From assembly GCF_014269205.2 (NCBI RefSeq), contig NZ_JABWRY020000001.1, positions 3,100,001 to 3,164,000 of the forward strand: DNA of 64,000 nucleotides, read 5' to 3'. Numbering within the stretch: position 1 is the first letter of the stretch; each line of letters opens with the position of its first letter. The position numbers and the translations under genes are program-made. Shown here piece by piece: positions 53,264 through 62,548 of this stretch. The stretch is from Pseudomonas kermanshahensis (GTDB taxonomy: Bacteria; Pseudomonadota; Gammaproteobacteria; Pseudomonadales; Pseudomonadaceae). Under the pieces are notes generated by a model. It had not been told where the DNA came from. It did no database searches and saw nothing but the letters and a program-made list of their open reading frames with translations.

Positions 53264-53361
53264 TGGGCACGTCGGCTAACCGGCTGAACGTTTGCTCAGC
53301 CGGCCAGGTCGCACAACAAAGACGCAGCGGACTGCGCGAACCCTGACCGTGAGGACCTACC

Positions 53362-53889
53362 ATGAGCGCGATCTCTCCCAATGGGGCTGAAGAATACCCC
53401 CTCCGCCTGACCCTCAATGGTCAACCCCGAACACTGCAGGTGCACCCCTGGACCACCTTGCTCGACCTGCTGCGTGAGCAGTTGGACCTGGTCGGCACCA
53501 AGAAGGGCTGTGACCATGGCCAGTGCGGGGCCTGCACCGTGCTGCGCGATGGCAAGCGTGTCAATGCTTGCCTGACGTTGGCCATCATGTGCGATGGGGC
53601 CGAGTTGGTAACCATCGAAGGGCTGGCCAACGGCGACGTTCTGCACCCCATGCAGCGCGCATTCATCACTCACGATGCTTTTCAATGCGGGTATTGCACG
53701 CCAGGCCAGATCTGCTCCGCCGTCGGGCTTGCCCATGAAGAGCATGCCGACACCCGCGAAGCGATCCGCGAACAGATGAGCGGCAACCTTTGCCGCTGTG
53801 GTGCCTACAGCAACATCGTCGCTGCGGTGGAAGAAGCCCTGCCGTTGATGAGGGTCGAGGCCCAGCCACAACGAGGGCCGAACCCATGA
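53362..53889 (+). CDS. paoA: Aldehyde oxidoreductase iron-sulfur subunit (PaoA/YagT-like)
   Basis: A 175-residue protein with two 2Fe-2S domains. The plant-ferredoxin-type motif is GCDHGQCGACTV plus a later Cys in NACLT; the second is CGYCTPGQI with NLCRCGAY. This is the small subunit of xanthine-oxidase-family aldehyde oxidoreductases. No Tat signal is visible at the N-terminus, unlike E. coli PaoA, so a cytoplasmic location is possible. Its stop overlaps the next start (ATGA). Confidence 0.88.
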   Translation: MSAISPNGAEEYPLRLTLNGQPRTLQVHPWTTLLDLLREQLDLVGTKKGCDHGQCGACTVLRDGKRVNACLTLAIMCDGAELVTIEGLANGDVLHPMQRAFITHDAFQCGYCTPGQICSAVGLAHEEHADTREAIREQMSGNLCRCGAYSNIVAAVEEALPLMRVEAQPQRGPNP

Positions 53890-54887
53890 CGCCCTTCAGC
53901 TACCACAAGCCCGCATCGGTCAGTGAAGCCGTCAGCCTGGCTGACGCGTGCTCGCACTTCATTGCCGGGGGCACCAACCTTGTCGACCTGATGAAGGAAA
54001 ACGTGGTTCGCCCCAAGCGCCTTATCGATATTTCCGGCCTTGGGCTGAACGGCATCCACCCCACCTCAAACGGCGGCGTGCGGATCGGCGCATTGGTGAG
54101 CAATGCCGACTTGGCCTGGCACCCGACGATCGAACAGCACTACCCGCTGTTATCGCATGCCATCCTCGCGGGGGCATCACCGCAGTTGAGGAACATGGCC
54201 AGCACCGGTGGCAACCTGCTGCAACGTACCCGTTGCTACTACTTCTATGACACCGGCACACCCTGCAACAAGCGCGAACCAGGCAGCGGATGCCCTGCGC
54301 GTACAGGTATGAACCGCATCCATGCCATTCTCGGCGCCAGTGATGCCTGTGTCGCGACCCATCCCTCGGACATGTGCGTGGCATTGGCAGCGCTCGAAGC
54401 CGTGGTGCATGTACAGGGGCCGGGCGGTGAACGGCAGATACCCTTTGCGGCGTTCCATCGGCTCCCCGAGGGCACCCCGGAGCGCGACAATCACCTGGCA
54501 GTCGATGAACTGGTGGTTGCCATTGAGCTGCCGCCCCCGGCGTTCGACCACCATTACCGTTACCTGAAAATACGCGACCGCGCCTCTTACGCGTTCGCGC
54601 TAGTGTCGGTCGCCGCCGCCTTGAGCTTCGATGGCAAGCTGATCCAGCAGGCTCGCCTAGCGCTGGGCGGCGTTGCCCACAAGCCGTGGCGGGACCCGAT
54701 TGTGGAGCGCATGCTGGCCGGCCAAGTGCCTTGCGAAGCGCTCTTCACCCGCGCCGCGCAAGCGTTGCTGCAAGGTGCACAGCCCCTGAGCCACAACGGC
54801 TTCAAGGTATCGCTCGCCCAGCGGGCAATCGTGCGGGCATTGAATGATGCGGCGCGCGGCGCCGCGGACTGGGGAACACGACCATGA
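53886..54887 (+). CDS. paoB: Aldehyde oxidoreductase FAD subunit (PaoB/YagS-like)
   Basis: A 333-residue FAD-binding subunit. The FAD segments are IAGGTNLVDLMKENV and NMASTGGNLLQRTRC. The cysteine-rich insert TGTPCNKREPGSGCPAR matches the 4Fe-4S binding insert characteristic of E. coli PaoB. The start is the ATG at 53886, overlapping the preceding stop, and its stop overlaps paoC by the same ATGA arrangement, so all three subunits are co-translated. Confidence 0.9.
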   Translation: MTPFSYHKPASVSEAVSLADACSHFIAGGTNLVDLMKENVVRPKRLIDISGLGLNGIHPTSNGGVRIGALVSNADLAWHPTIEQHYPLLSHAILAGASPQLRNMASTGGNLLQRTRCYYFYDTGTPCNKREPGSGCPARTGMNRIHAILGASDACVATHPSDMCVALAALEAVVHVQGPGGERQIPFAAFHRLPEGTPERDNHLAVDELVVAIELPPPAFDHHYRYLKIRDRASYAFALVSVAAALSFDGKLIQQARLALGGVAHKPWRDPIVERMLAGQVPCEALFTRAAQALLQGAQPLSHNGFKVSLAQRAIVRALNDAARGAADWGTRP

Positions 54888-57082
54888 TCACACCCATACC
54901 GGTAGTTGGCACGCCCCTGGACCGCGTGGACGGCGTGGCGAAGGTCACCGGGCAGGCACGCTATGCAGGCGAATACCCCGAGGCGGGGTTGCTTCATGGC
55001 AGCGTGGTATCCAGTACCATCGCCTGCGGTCGGGTGCTCGACATCGACAGTTCGCAGGCCATGCGAGTGCCCGGGGTCATCGCCGTGCTCGACCATGGCC
55101 ATCGTCCGCGCATCTCCAGTTACGACGACGACTACAGCGACGCCGATGCTGCGCAGGGGGCGCCGTTTCGGCCCTTGTTCAATGATCGCGTGCTCTACAG
55201 CGGCCAACCGTTGGCGCTAGTGGTCGCCGAAACCCTCGAACTGGCCCGCTATGCAGGTTCGCTGATCAGGATCGACTATGCCGAGGAAGCCCACCAGACA
55301 GACCTTGGCGCATGCCAACAGTCACATGCGGCACCTGCGCAAACACCGGCGCCGCGTGGCGACTTCGCCGGGCAGTTTGCCGGGGCCGCGGTGCAGGTGG
55401 ATGCCACCTACCTGACGGCCAACGAGCACCACAACCCGATGGAGCCCCATGCCTCGACCGTACTGTACAAAGCCGATGGCACCCTGGAAATCCACGACAA
55501 GACCCAAGGCACCCAGAACTGCCAGGACTACCTGCACAAGGTGTTCGGCCTGCCCAAGGCAAACATCCATGTGCGCGCGGCGTTCGTCGGCGGTGCCTTC
55601 GGCTCGGGCTTGCGCCCGCAGTACCAGTTGCCGCTGGCAGTGATGGCAGCGTTGCACCTGCAGCGCTCGGTGCGCGTCACGCTAACGCGCCAGCAGATGT
55701 TCACCTTTGGCTACCGGCCCCGCACCGAGCAGCGCCTGCGCCTGGGTGCAGATGCAAACGGGCGCTTGCTGGCGATCGCCCACGATGCGCTTGGCCAGAC
55801 CTCCCGCTTTGAGGACTTCACCGAGCACCTGGTGGAGTGGAGCGGCATGCTCTACCAGTGCGACAACATTGCGCTTAGCTACCGCCTGGCATCGCTCGAT
55901 GTGTACACCCCGCTGGACATGCGTGCGCCTGGGGCCGCGTCCGGGATGATTGCCTTGGAATGCGCCATGGATGAGCTGGCCTGTGCGGCGCAGATCGACC
56001 CGGTTGACCTGCGCCAGCGTAATTTTGCCGCCAACAATGCCAACGAAGGCAAACCCTACTCCAGCAAAGAGCTACTGGCGTGTTACCAGCAAGGCGCCGA
56101 ACGTTTTGGCTGGCGTAACCGCAACCCCCAACCGCGCAGCATGCGCAATGGCAGCCAGTTAGTAGGCTGGGGTATGGCCGGTGGCGTTTGGGAAGCCATG
56201 CAGATGAAGGCCAGCGCCAAGGCCCATATCGATGCCCAAGGCCACCTCACCGTCAGCAGTGCCACCACCGACATCGGGACCGGCACCTACACCGTCATGA
56301 CTCAGATTGCCGCCGACGCCGCTGGCGTCAGGGTGCAGGATGTCACCTTCATGCTGGGTGACTCCTCACTGCCCACCGCCCCGCTTCAGGGCGGATCGTT
56401 CACGGTGTCGTCGGTGGGCTCGGCCGTGCGCCAGGCCTGCCAGGTACTGCGCACCAAAGTGCTGGAACATGCGCGCAAAATGTACCCCCAAGTGGCCAGC
56501 ACGCCCCGGGAGCAGATCGTTTTCGCCGAGGGCTACCTGCACGCGGGCAGCCATCGGCTGGCCTTGGCGGACATCGTTGCCAGCGCCCCCGGCGGGGAGT
56601 TTGCCGTGCAGATCGACGCCGAACCCGGCGCCAGGCGCCAACCGTTCTCCACCGCCACCCATTCGGCGGTCTTCGTGGAAGTCCACGTCGACGAGGACCT
56701 TGGCATGATCAAAGTAACCCGAGTGGTGAGCGCGGTGGCGGCAGGACGGGTGGTCAATCCGAAAACCGCGCGCAGTCAGATTCTGGGAGGCGTGGTGTGG
56801 GGGGTGGGCATGGCCCTGCACGAAGCAGCGTTGACTGACCATCGGTTGGGCCGCATCGTCAACCACAACCTGGCGGAGTACCACATCCCGGTCAACGCAG
56901 ACAGCGGGAATATCGACGTGATCTTCGTTGAAGAGCACGACGATATTGTCAACGAGCTGGGGTCCAAGGGTGTCGGCGAAATCGGCATCGTCGGGGTAGC
57001 CGCCGCGGTGGCCAACGCGGTCTACCATGCCACGGGCAAGCGTGTAAGGGACTTTCCCATCACGCTCGACAAGGTGCTGTGA
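54884..57082 (+). CDS. paoC: Aldehyde oxidoreductase molybdenum-cofactor subunit (PaoC/YagR-like)
   Basis: A 732-residue catalytic subunit of the xanthine-oxidase family. FVGGAFGSGLRPQYQ and QGGSFTVSSVGSAV bind the molybdopterin cytosine dinucleotide, and the catalytic glutamate lies in GSKGVGEIGIVG near the C-terminus. It oxidises aldehydes to acids. A PaoD/XdhC-type maturation gene does not follow, so the chaperone must be encoded elsewhere. Confidence 0.9.
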   Translation: MITPIPVVGTPLDRVDGVAKVTGQARYAGEYPEAGLLHGSVVSSTIACGRVLDIDSSQAMRVPGVIAVLDHGHRPRISSYDDDYSDADAAQGAPFRPLFNDRVLYSGQPLALVVAETLELARYAGSLIRIDYAEEAHQTDLGACQQSHAAPAQTPAPRGDFAGQFAGAAVQVDATYLTANEHHNPMEPHASTVLYKADGTLEIHDKTQGTQNCQDYLHKVFGLPKANIHVRAAFVGGAFGSGLRPQYQLPLAVMAALHLQRSVRVTLTRQQMFTFGYRPRTEQRLRLGADANGRLLAIAHDALGQTSRFEDFTEHLVEWSGMLYQCDNIALSYRLASLDVYTPLDMRAPGAASGMIALECAMDELACAAQIDPVDLRQRNFAANNANEGKPYSSKELLACYQQGAERFGWRNRNPQPRSMRNGSQLVGWGMAGGVWEAMQMKASAKAHIDAQGHLTVSSATTDIGTGTYTVMTQIAADAAGVRVQDVTFMLGDSSLPTAPLQGGSFTVSSVGSAVRQACQVLRTKVLEHARKMYPQVASTPREQIVFAEGYLHAGSHRLALADIVASAPGGEFAVQIDAEPGARRQPFSTATHSAVFVEVHVDEDLGMIKVTRVVSAVAAGRVVNPKTARSQILGGVVWGVGMALHEAALTDHRLGRIVNHNLAEYHIPVNADSGNIDVIFVEEHDDIVNELGSKGVGEIGIVGVAAAVANAVYHATGKRVRDFPITLDKVL

Positions 57083-57206
57083 TTGAGCCAGCCAACATCA
57101 CACGGCGCAAACCGCCTACGAGTCGACGCCAAGATAGCAAATGATCCCATATTGGCCGTGCTTGGCTATCTCAAAGGTCACCACCTGTACTTGCAAGGGT
57201 GCCGCA

Positions 57207-58460
57207 TTACCAAATCGCAATGTCGTAGGTCAGGTAGATGCGGTTACTGTCGCGCCCGCGGGAAAAATCAGAACGGTAGACATAGTTGCGTAGTTTTACA
57301 CCCAGCCCTTTGACGGGCCCTGACTGCACAACGTAGGCCAGTTCCATGTCACGCTCCCATTCGTTGAGTTCAGCTTCAGCGGAACGACCGTTGTCCCCGC
57401 TCAGGTATCGCGCCATGAACGTGAGCCCAGGGACACCGGCTGCTGCAAAATTGTAGGCATAGCTTGCCATCCAGGTTTTCTCTTCCTCCTCGATGAACTT
57501 GCCGATGCCAACGTTGCTGAACGAGTAAACAGTCGCACCGCTGATGTAGGGCAGCCCGGCATCGCCGTCTAGCATCTGGTAACCGGCACCGACGGTGTGC
57601 CCGGAGTGGGTATACGACACCTGCCCGCTGAACATGTCGTTGTCGATCTTACCGCCATAAGCAGCTCCGCTGTCACGGCTCTTGAAGTAGCGCAGGTCGG
57701 TGGTGAACACTCCGCCGGCCAAGGGTAGATCGTGCACCAGCCCCGCATAGTCCTGGCGGTAGAAGTGCTCGAGCTGGCCATGGAAGTAGCTCACACGCAG
57801 TTGCTTGCTGATGGCAAAGTCAGCACCCGCAAAGCTGAAATCGCCAGACTCGTCGCCGCCGTAACCATCCAGGTACAGGCCCGTGCTGTTGGACGAGTCG
57901 CGCTGCTTGAACCGATCCAAGTGGCCTGCGGTCAGCGTCAGGCCATCGACATCCGTACTGGTCAACTGTGTGCCCTGGTAGGTCTGCGGCAGAAGCCGGG
58001 CGTCGTTATAAACAAGCACCGGTGTCTTGGGCAGCAAGGTACCGTGCTTGACCACGGTCTGCCCCACCCGCGCCTTGGCAGTCACGCCGGCACTGGCAAA
58101 CTCGCTTGCGGCGCGGCCATCGTCATGAACCGGCAGCAGGCCGGTACCGCTGCGGCCGCGCCCCGAGTCGAGGCGCACGCCTACAAGCCCTAGGGCGTCG
58201 ACCCCCAGGCCCAGCGGGCCTTGGGTAAACCCTGATTGATAGTCGAGCAAGAAGCCCTGCGCCCATTCCACTCGCTCACTCTTGGCGGTCGCAGCAGCGC
58301 GGGCGCTCATGCCCTGTTCGTCGCGGAAGTTTTCGTTGAAATAGACGTTGCGCAGCTGCAGTTTGAGCTTGCTGTCGTCGATGAAACCGGCAGCGCCGGC
58401 CACAGGCAACCAGCCGCAGAGCAGGCCACAGGTGGCCCCACGGAAAACAGCTCGGGACAT
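57207..58460 (-). CDS. OprD-family outer-membrane porin (tricarboxylate-type, OpdH-like candidate)
   Basis: A 417-residue OprD-family channel. The signal peptide spans about residues 1-24, then FIDDSKLKLQLRNVYFNENF, a typical OprD N-terminus, and the C-terminal residue is Trp (TYDIAIW). The ATG at 58458-58460 (MSRAVFRG) is the start. It is downstream of CitMHS and DctA-type transporter genes on the same strand, so it probably admits tri- or dicarboxylates such as cis-aconitate or tricarballylate, by analogy with OpdH of P. aeruginosa. Confidence 0.85.
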   Translation of the reverse strand: MSRAVFRGATCGLLCGWLPVAGAAGFIDDSKLKLQLRNVYFNENFRDEQGMSARAAATAKSERVEWAQGFLLDYQSGFTQGPLGLGVDALGLVGVRLDSGRGRSGTGLLPVHDDGRAASEFASAGVTAKARVGQTVVKHGTLLPKTPVLVYNDARLLPQTYQGTQLTSTDVDGLTLTAGHLDRFKQRDSSNSTGLYLDGYGGDESGDFSFAGADFAISKQLRVSYFHGQLEHFYRQDYAGLVHDLPLAGGVFTTDLRYFKSRDSGAAYGGKIDNDMFSGQVSYTHSGHTVGAGYQMLDGDAGLPYISGATVYSFSNVGIGKFIEEEEKTWMASYAYNFAAAGVPGLTFMARYLSGDNGRSAEAELNEWERDMELAYVVQSGPVKGLGVKLRNYVYRSDFSRGRDSNRIYLTYDIAIW

Positions 58461-58518
58461 GTTCGATACTCTATTGTTGTTATTGGATGAGGTGGGCGCA
58501 AGCTGCGCCCTATTTAGA

Positions 58519-59823
58519 TCAGACGAAGAAGGACAAGGCACCCGTGAGCAGAGCCAGCGCAGTGATGACCAGCGATGTCAAAACCGCCCACTTCACGGTT
58601 GCCTTCTGGAAGTCGCCGATATCTCGATCAACCATGCCCACCAGCAGCAGGGTCGAAGCCACCAGCGGGCTCATCAGGTGTACAGGCTGGCCCAGCACCG
58701 AGGCGCGGGCAATTTCTACAGGGTCGATACCATACGCGGCAGCCGCATTGGCCAGGATCGGCACAACGCCAAAATAGTAAGCGTCGTTCGAAAGCACGAA
58801 AGTCAGCGGCATGCTGGTCAGCGCCACCACCAGCGGGAACCAGTGGCTCCAGGCTTCCGGAATCCAGTCCACGAGGGTCTGCGCCAGCGCATCCACCATC
58901 TTCGTGCCCGAGAAAATACCGGCGAAGATGCCTGCGGCGAACACCAGGAGCACCACGGTCATGGCGTTGCCTGAATGGGCGAGAATGCGTTCTTTCTGCA
59001 AGTCCAGTTGCGGGTAGTTGATCATCAATGCGGCGACAAAACCGATCATGAACAAGATGGCGGCGTGCATAACCCCCAGCACCAACGCAGTCATGACAGC
59101 GATGACCAGCAACAGGTTCACATAGGCCAGCCGTGGGCGCTTGTGCGGGTTATCACCGAGGATTTCCTTGATGTAGCAGTTACCACCGCCGGACTCCAGC
59201 GCGATGTTGCCGATGCGTCGGCGCTCGGCGCGGCCAAGCAAGTAGGCTGTGAACACTACCCACGCTGCCCCACCGATGACGGTCGGCAGCATCGGGATGA
59301 AGTACTCCGTCGCATCCAGGCCCAGCGCCGCAATGGCACGGGTGGCAGGCCCGCCCCATGGGCTCATGCCGCTCATGATGCTCAACGACAGCATCGATAC
59401 GGTAGCCAGGATCATCGGGTTCATGCCGATACGCTTGTACAGCGGCAGCATGGCCGCACAGGTAATCATGTAGGTCGTAGTGCCATCACCGTCCAGCGCC
59501 ACCAGCAGCGACAGCAAGGCGGTACCGATGGCGATCTTGATCGGGTCGCCATTCACCCGCTTGAGAATCTTGCGGATCAGCGGATCAAACAGACCGGCGT
59601 CGATCATCAGGCCGAAAAACAGGATGGCGAACAATAGCAGCGCCGCAGACGGTGCGACCATTTTCAGCCCATCGAGCATCATCTTGCCAAGGTCAGGCGC
59701 AAAGCCGCCAATCACAGCGAAAACAATCGGAACGACGGTCAGGGCAACGATAGGAGACAGGCGTTTACTCATGATCAGGTAGGTGAAGGTCACCACCATA
59801 ATCAGGCCCAGAAGTGCGAGCAT
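58519..59823 (-). CDS. CitMHS-family citrate/tricarboxylate transporter
   Basis: A 434-residue inner-membrane protein with 11-12 membrane segments. Segments such as LDGDGTTTYMITCAAMLPLY, SGMSPWGGPATRA and LSNDAYYFGVVP are characteristic of CitMHS (metal-citrate:H+ symporter) proteins. The start is the ATG at 59821-59823. It is followed 58 bases later by the OprD-like porin gene. The TcuB gene nearby suggests that the physiological substrate may be tricarballylate or an aconitate. Confidence 0.88.
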   Translation of the reverse strand: MLALLGLIMVVTFTYLIMSKRLSPIVALTVVPIVFAVIGGFAPDLGKMMLDGLKMVAPSAALLLFAILFFGLMIDAGLFDPLIRKILKRVNGDPIKIAIGTALLSLLVALDGDGTTTYMITCAAMLPLYKRIGMNPMILATVSMLSLSIMSGMSPWGGPATRAIAALGLDATEYFIPMLPTVIGGAAWVVFTAYLLGRAERRRIGNIALESGGGNCYIKEILGDNPHKRPRLAYVNLLLVIAVMTALVLGVMHAAILFMIGFVAALMINYPQLDLQKERILAHSGNAMTVVLLVFAAGIFAGIFSGTKMVDALAQTLVDWIPEAWSHWFPLVVALTSMPLTFVLSNDAYYFGVVPILANAAAAYGIDPVEIARASVLGQPVHLMSPLVASTLLLVGMVDRDIGDFQKATVKWAVLTSLVITALALLTGALSFFV

Positions 59824-59880
59824 GGTCTTTTCTCTTGTTTTTATTGTGTGCGGCCGTCTATAGGGCAGACGGCCCCCTAC

Positions 59881-59911
59881 CCCACTCGACATCACTGGGA
59901 TGTTGAGTGGG
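59881..59911. promoter_or_regulatory. Hairpin between dctA and the CitMHS gene
   Basis: Arms 59881-59893 and 59899-59911 pair over 13 positions with one G-T wobble (CCCACTC/GAGTGGG) and a 5-base loop. In the direction of the genes (minus) no U-tract follows; on the plus strand ATTTT does. It may attenuate or separate the dctA and CitMHS transcripts. Confidence 0.55.
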
Positions 59912-59945
59912 ATTTTAAGTCAACAATGGGAGGTGGAAGCGGCTA

Positions 59946-61259
59946 TTAGCCGTGATGGCGAGGTTCGGCTGACCAGCTGGCCTGCGCCGTATCCGCTTCG
60001 TCCGGTGCTGCCGGGGTGCCGTTCAGGCGACGCAGCAAGGTTTCCCGATCACAGTCGTTCTCCGACAGTGAAATGACAACCGTGGCCACGGCATTGCTGG
60101 CCAGGCTGGTCAGTGCACGCGCTTCGGACATGAAGCGATCAATGCCGATCAGCAAGGCAAGCCCTGCCAACGGGATGTCATGAATAACCGTCAACGTCGA
60201 GGCCAGCGCCACGAAGCCACTGCCGGTGACGCCCGCAGCGCCTTTGGACGACAACAGCATGATCGCCAGCATTGTCAACGTTTGGCCCAACGTCAGATCG
60301 ATGTTGCAAGCCTGGGCGATGAACACCGCCGCCAGTGACAGGTAGATGGCGGTACCGTCGAGGTTGAAGGAATAGCCGGTTGGCAGCACCAGCCCCACCA
60401 CACCTTTCTTGCAGCCAAGCTTCTCGAGTTTTTCCAACATGCGCGGCAGAACGGGCTCGGTCGACGAAGTGCCGAGCACCACCAGAAACTCCTCGCGAAA
60501 ATACCGCAGCAGCTTCCACAGGCTGAAGCCGTGCGCCCGGCAGATACCCCCCAGCACGACCAGCACGAAGAATGCGCAGGCGATATAGAGTGTACCTACC
60601 AGCTTGGCCAATGCGCCCAGGGACGTCACGCCGTACTGCCCGACAGTGAAGGCCAGTGCACCGAAGGCGCCGATTGGGGCGAAGCGCATCAGGTAGCCGA
60701 AGATACGAAACACCATGGTAGAGGCCGACTCCAGTACATCGAGTACCGGTTTGCCCTTCTCGCCCATTGACGACAGAGCAAACCCGCTCAGTACAGCGAT
60801 GAACAGCACCGGCAGCACTTCACCCTTGTTGAACGCCCCCATGAAGGTGTCCGGAATGATGTGCATGAAGAAATCGACCACACTGAGCTTGGCCGCAGAG
60901 GCGGTGTACTGGCTGAGGCCTACAGTGCTGAGCGTAGCCGGATCGATGTTCATGCCAACACCCGGACGGAACAGGTACACCGCCCCCAGGCCAATGATCA
61001 GGCTGACCACCGTCAGTACCAGGAACAGCAGCAAGGTCTTGCTCATCAACCGCCCAAGGGAGCGCTTGTCGGTCATGCCGGCGATGCCGGTGACGATGGT
61101 GCAGAACACCACGGGGGCGATCATCATCTTGATCAGCTTGATGAACGCATCACCCAATGGCTTCAGCGCAACGGCCTGTTGCGCCCAGAAGTGACCAACC
61201 ACCACGCCCAGCAGGACAGCGCAGAGGATCTGGAAATACAGTGACTTCGCGAGTTTCAT
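59946..61259 (-). CDS. dctA: DctA-family C4-dicarboxylate/cation symporter
   Basis: A 437-residue glutamate/aspartate-type symporter. Signatures include VLPTGYSFNLDGTAIY and MLLSSKGAAGVTGSGFVALA, the substrate and cation-binding loops of the family. It imports dicarboxylates such as succinate and fumarate, in symport with H+ or Na+. It lies in a minus-strand group with the PrpF-like and CitMHS genes, implying combined uptake of di- and tricarboxylates. It may be a locus-specific paralogue rather than the main DctA of the cell. Confidence 0.87.
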   Translation of the reverse strand: MKLAKSLYFQILCAVLLGVVVGHFWAQQAVALKPLGDAFIKLIKMMIAPVVFCTIVTGIAGMTDKRSLGRLMSKTLLLFLVLTVVSLIIGLGAVYLFRPGVGMNIDPATLSTVGLSQYTASAAKLSVVDFFMHIIPDTFMGAFNKGEVLPVLFIAVLSGFALSSMGEKGKPVLDVLESASTMVFRIFGYLMRFAPIGAFGALAFTVGQYGVTSLGALAKLVGTLYIACAFFVLVVLGGICRAHGFSLWKLLRYFREEFLVVLGTSSTEPVLPRMLEKLEKLGCKKGVVGLVLPTGYSFNLDGTAIYLSLAAVFIAQACNIDLTLGQTLTMLAIMLLSSKGAAGVTGSGFVALASTLTVIHDIPLAGLALLIGIDRFMSEARALTSLASNAVATVVISLSENDCDRETLLRRLNGTPAAPDEADTAQASWSAEPRHHG

Positions 61260-61321
61260 GAGGCATCACCCATTGTTGAAATTGTGCGGATGCGATGGTT
61301 GCCAACGTGATCCGCCCCTTC

Positions 61322-62401
61322 CTACCCTGCCATCCTGCGCAAGGTCGGGGCGTAGACGAAGCCTGAAAAGAGTCGGCGTGCGGTTCTCACCACGGAGGCC
61401 TGAAGTGTCTTGCCATCGGCACCGCTGCGTGAAAGCGCCACGTCGATACCGCCGCTCGGGTGCTCCAGACGAACCTCTTTCAATTGCTGGGCTTGATCCC
61501 CAAGCATGTCCAAGATCACCGTGCCAGGGCTGACGCAGGCAGTCGCCAGGCCAATGGCACCGGTAATGGCCAGGGCGCGGTGGCAGTTATGGGGCATGAA
61601 GTAGCGGACCTGCAGCGTGCCGTCATAGCGCGCCGGAGAAACCAACACTGGCTTTGGAATCACCATGCCGCTGACATCGCCCAGCCCCATCGCCTTGCCT
61701 GCTTTCAGGCGCAACGCCTCCAGACGCTGTAGCAGGCGCGTGTCCGCATCCAACTGCGCCGGGGTCTCGGAGCCCGTGACACCCAACTGGCTGGCATCGA
61801 CGATCATCATCGGCATGGCCATGTCGATGCACGTGACTGGCACACCGTCGATCACATCCTGGGCCTGGCCAGTCGGGAACAGCTTACCAGTCTTGCTGCC
61901 TACCGCATCGAGGAAGGTCAGGTGCACCGGGGCGGCAGTGCCGGGTACCCCGTCGATCGCCGTACGGCCTTCATAACGCACGATCCCGCCAGGTGTTTCC
62001 ACCAGCGAGTTGACGAAGGTGTTGGTGTTCAAGTTACGGATGCGTACCAGGGTCTTGCCATCCTGGGGCTTGACCAGCCCTTGCTCAATAGCGAACGGGC
62101 CAACGGCGCACAGCATGTTGCCGCAGTTGGGCGCAGTATCGACCCGGCGCTGGGCAACCATGACCTGGACGAAGAGGTAATCGACGTCGGCGTCGGCATG
62201 CAGCGAAGGGCTGACGATCGCGACCTTGCTGGTTTGAGGGCTACCACCGCCGATACCGTCGATTTCCAGTTCATGCCCGGAACCCATCAGGTTGATCAGC
62301 AGTTCGTCGCGTTCGACCACATTGGCAGGAAGATCCCATGCATGGAAAAAGGGCCCCTTAGAGGTGCCACCGCGCATGAGCACGCAGGGAATTCGTTGCA
62401 T
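61322..62401 (-). CDS. PrpF/GalD-family isomerase (4-oxalomesaconate tautomerase-like)
   Basis: A 359-residue PrpF-fold protein. The N-terminal VLMRGGTSKGPFFHAWDLP, then TAPNCGNMLCAVGPFAIEQG (catalytic cysteine) and YFMPHNCHRALAITGA are family hallmarks. Members isomerise double bonds in aconitate, methylaconitate or oxalomesaconate. No gallate genes (galA, galB) are nearby, while tricarboxylate uptake and tcuB are, so an aconitate isomerase role is more likely here than GalD; this is inference. The ATG at 62399-62401 is used; the gene is divergent from a LysR gene. Confidence 0.8.
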   Translation of the reverse strand: MQRIPCVLMRGGTSKGPFFHAWDLPANVVERDELLINLMGSGHELEIDGIGGGSPQTSKVAIVSPSLHADADVDYLFVQVMVAQRRVDTAPNCGNMLCAVGPFAIEQGLVKPQDGKTLVRIRNLNTNTFVNSLVETPGGIVRYEGRTAIDGVPGTAAPVHLTFLDAVGSKTGKLFPTGQAQDVIDGVPVTCIDMAMPMMIVDASQLGVTGSETPAQLDADTRLLQRLEALRLKAGKAMGLGDVSGMVIPKPVLVSPARYDGTLQVRYFMPHNCHRALAITGAIGLATACVSPGTVILDMLGDQAQQLKEVRLEHPSGGIDVALSRSGADGKTLQASVVRTARRLFSGFVYAPTLRRMAG

Positions 62402-62478
62402 GATTTTGCACTCTTGTTGATCAATGGACATCATTGATGTTGTGGGCACAAGACTGACAGCTCTGTATAAATCATTCC

Positions 62479-62499
62479 AATGCAAATATCGTAGGCATT
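62479..62499. promoter_or_regulatory. Candidate LysR box in the PrpF/LysR divergent region
   Basis: AATGC (62479-62483) and GCATT (62495-62499) form a perfect inverted repeat separated by 11 bases, the T-N11-A form of LysR sites, 50 bases before the LysR start codon. Confidence 0.55.
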
Positions 62500-62548
62500 A
62501 TTGCGATTCACACATCAATTTACGGCCAAGGTTGGGGAGTCAACTCAG

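Noticed and set aside
53280..53303. Hairpin (CCGGCTGA/TCAGCCGG) between the TPP enzyme and paoA as a terminator
   Set aside because: The 8-base stem has no U-tract and lies between same-strand genes, so termination is not supported; it may be incidental.
61322..62401. GalD of the gallate degradation pathway
   Set aside because: No gallate dioxygenase, hydratase or aldolase genes are near, whereas tricarboxylate uptake genes and tcuB are, so the gene symbol galD was not assigned.
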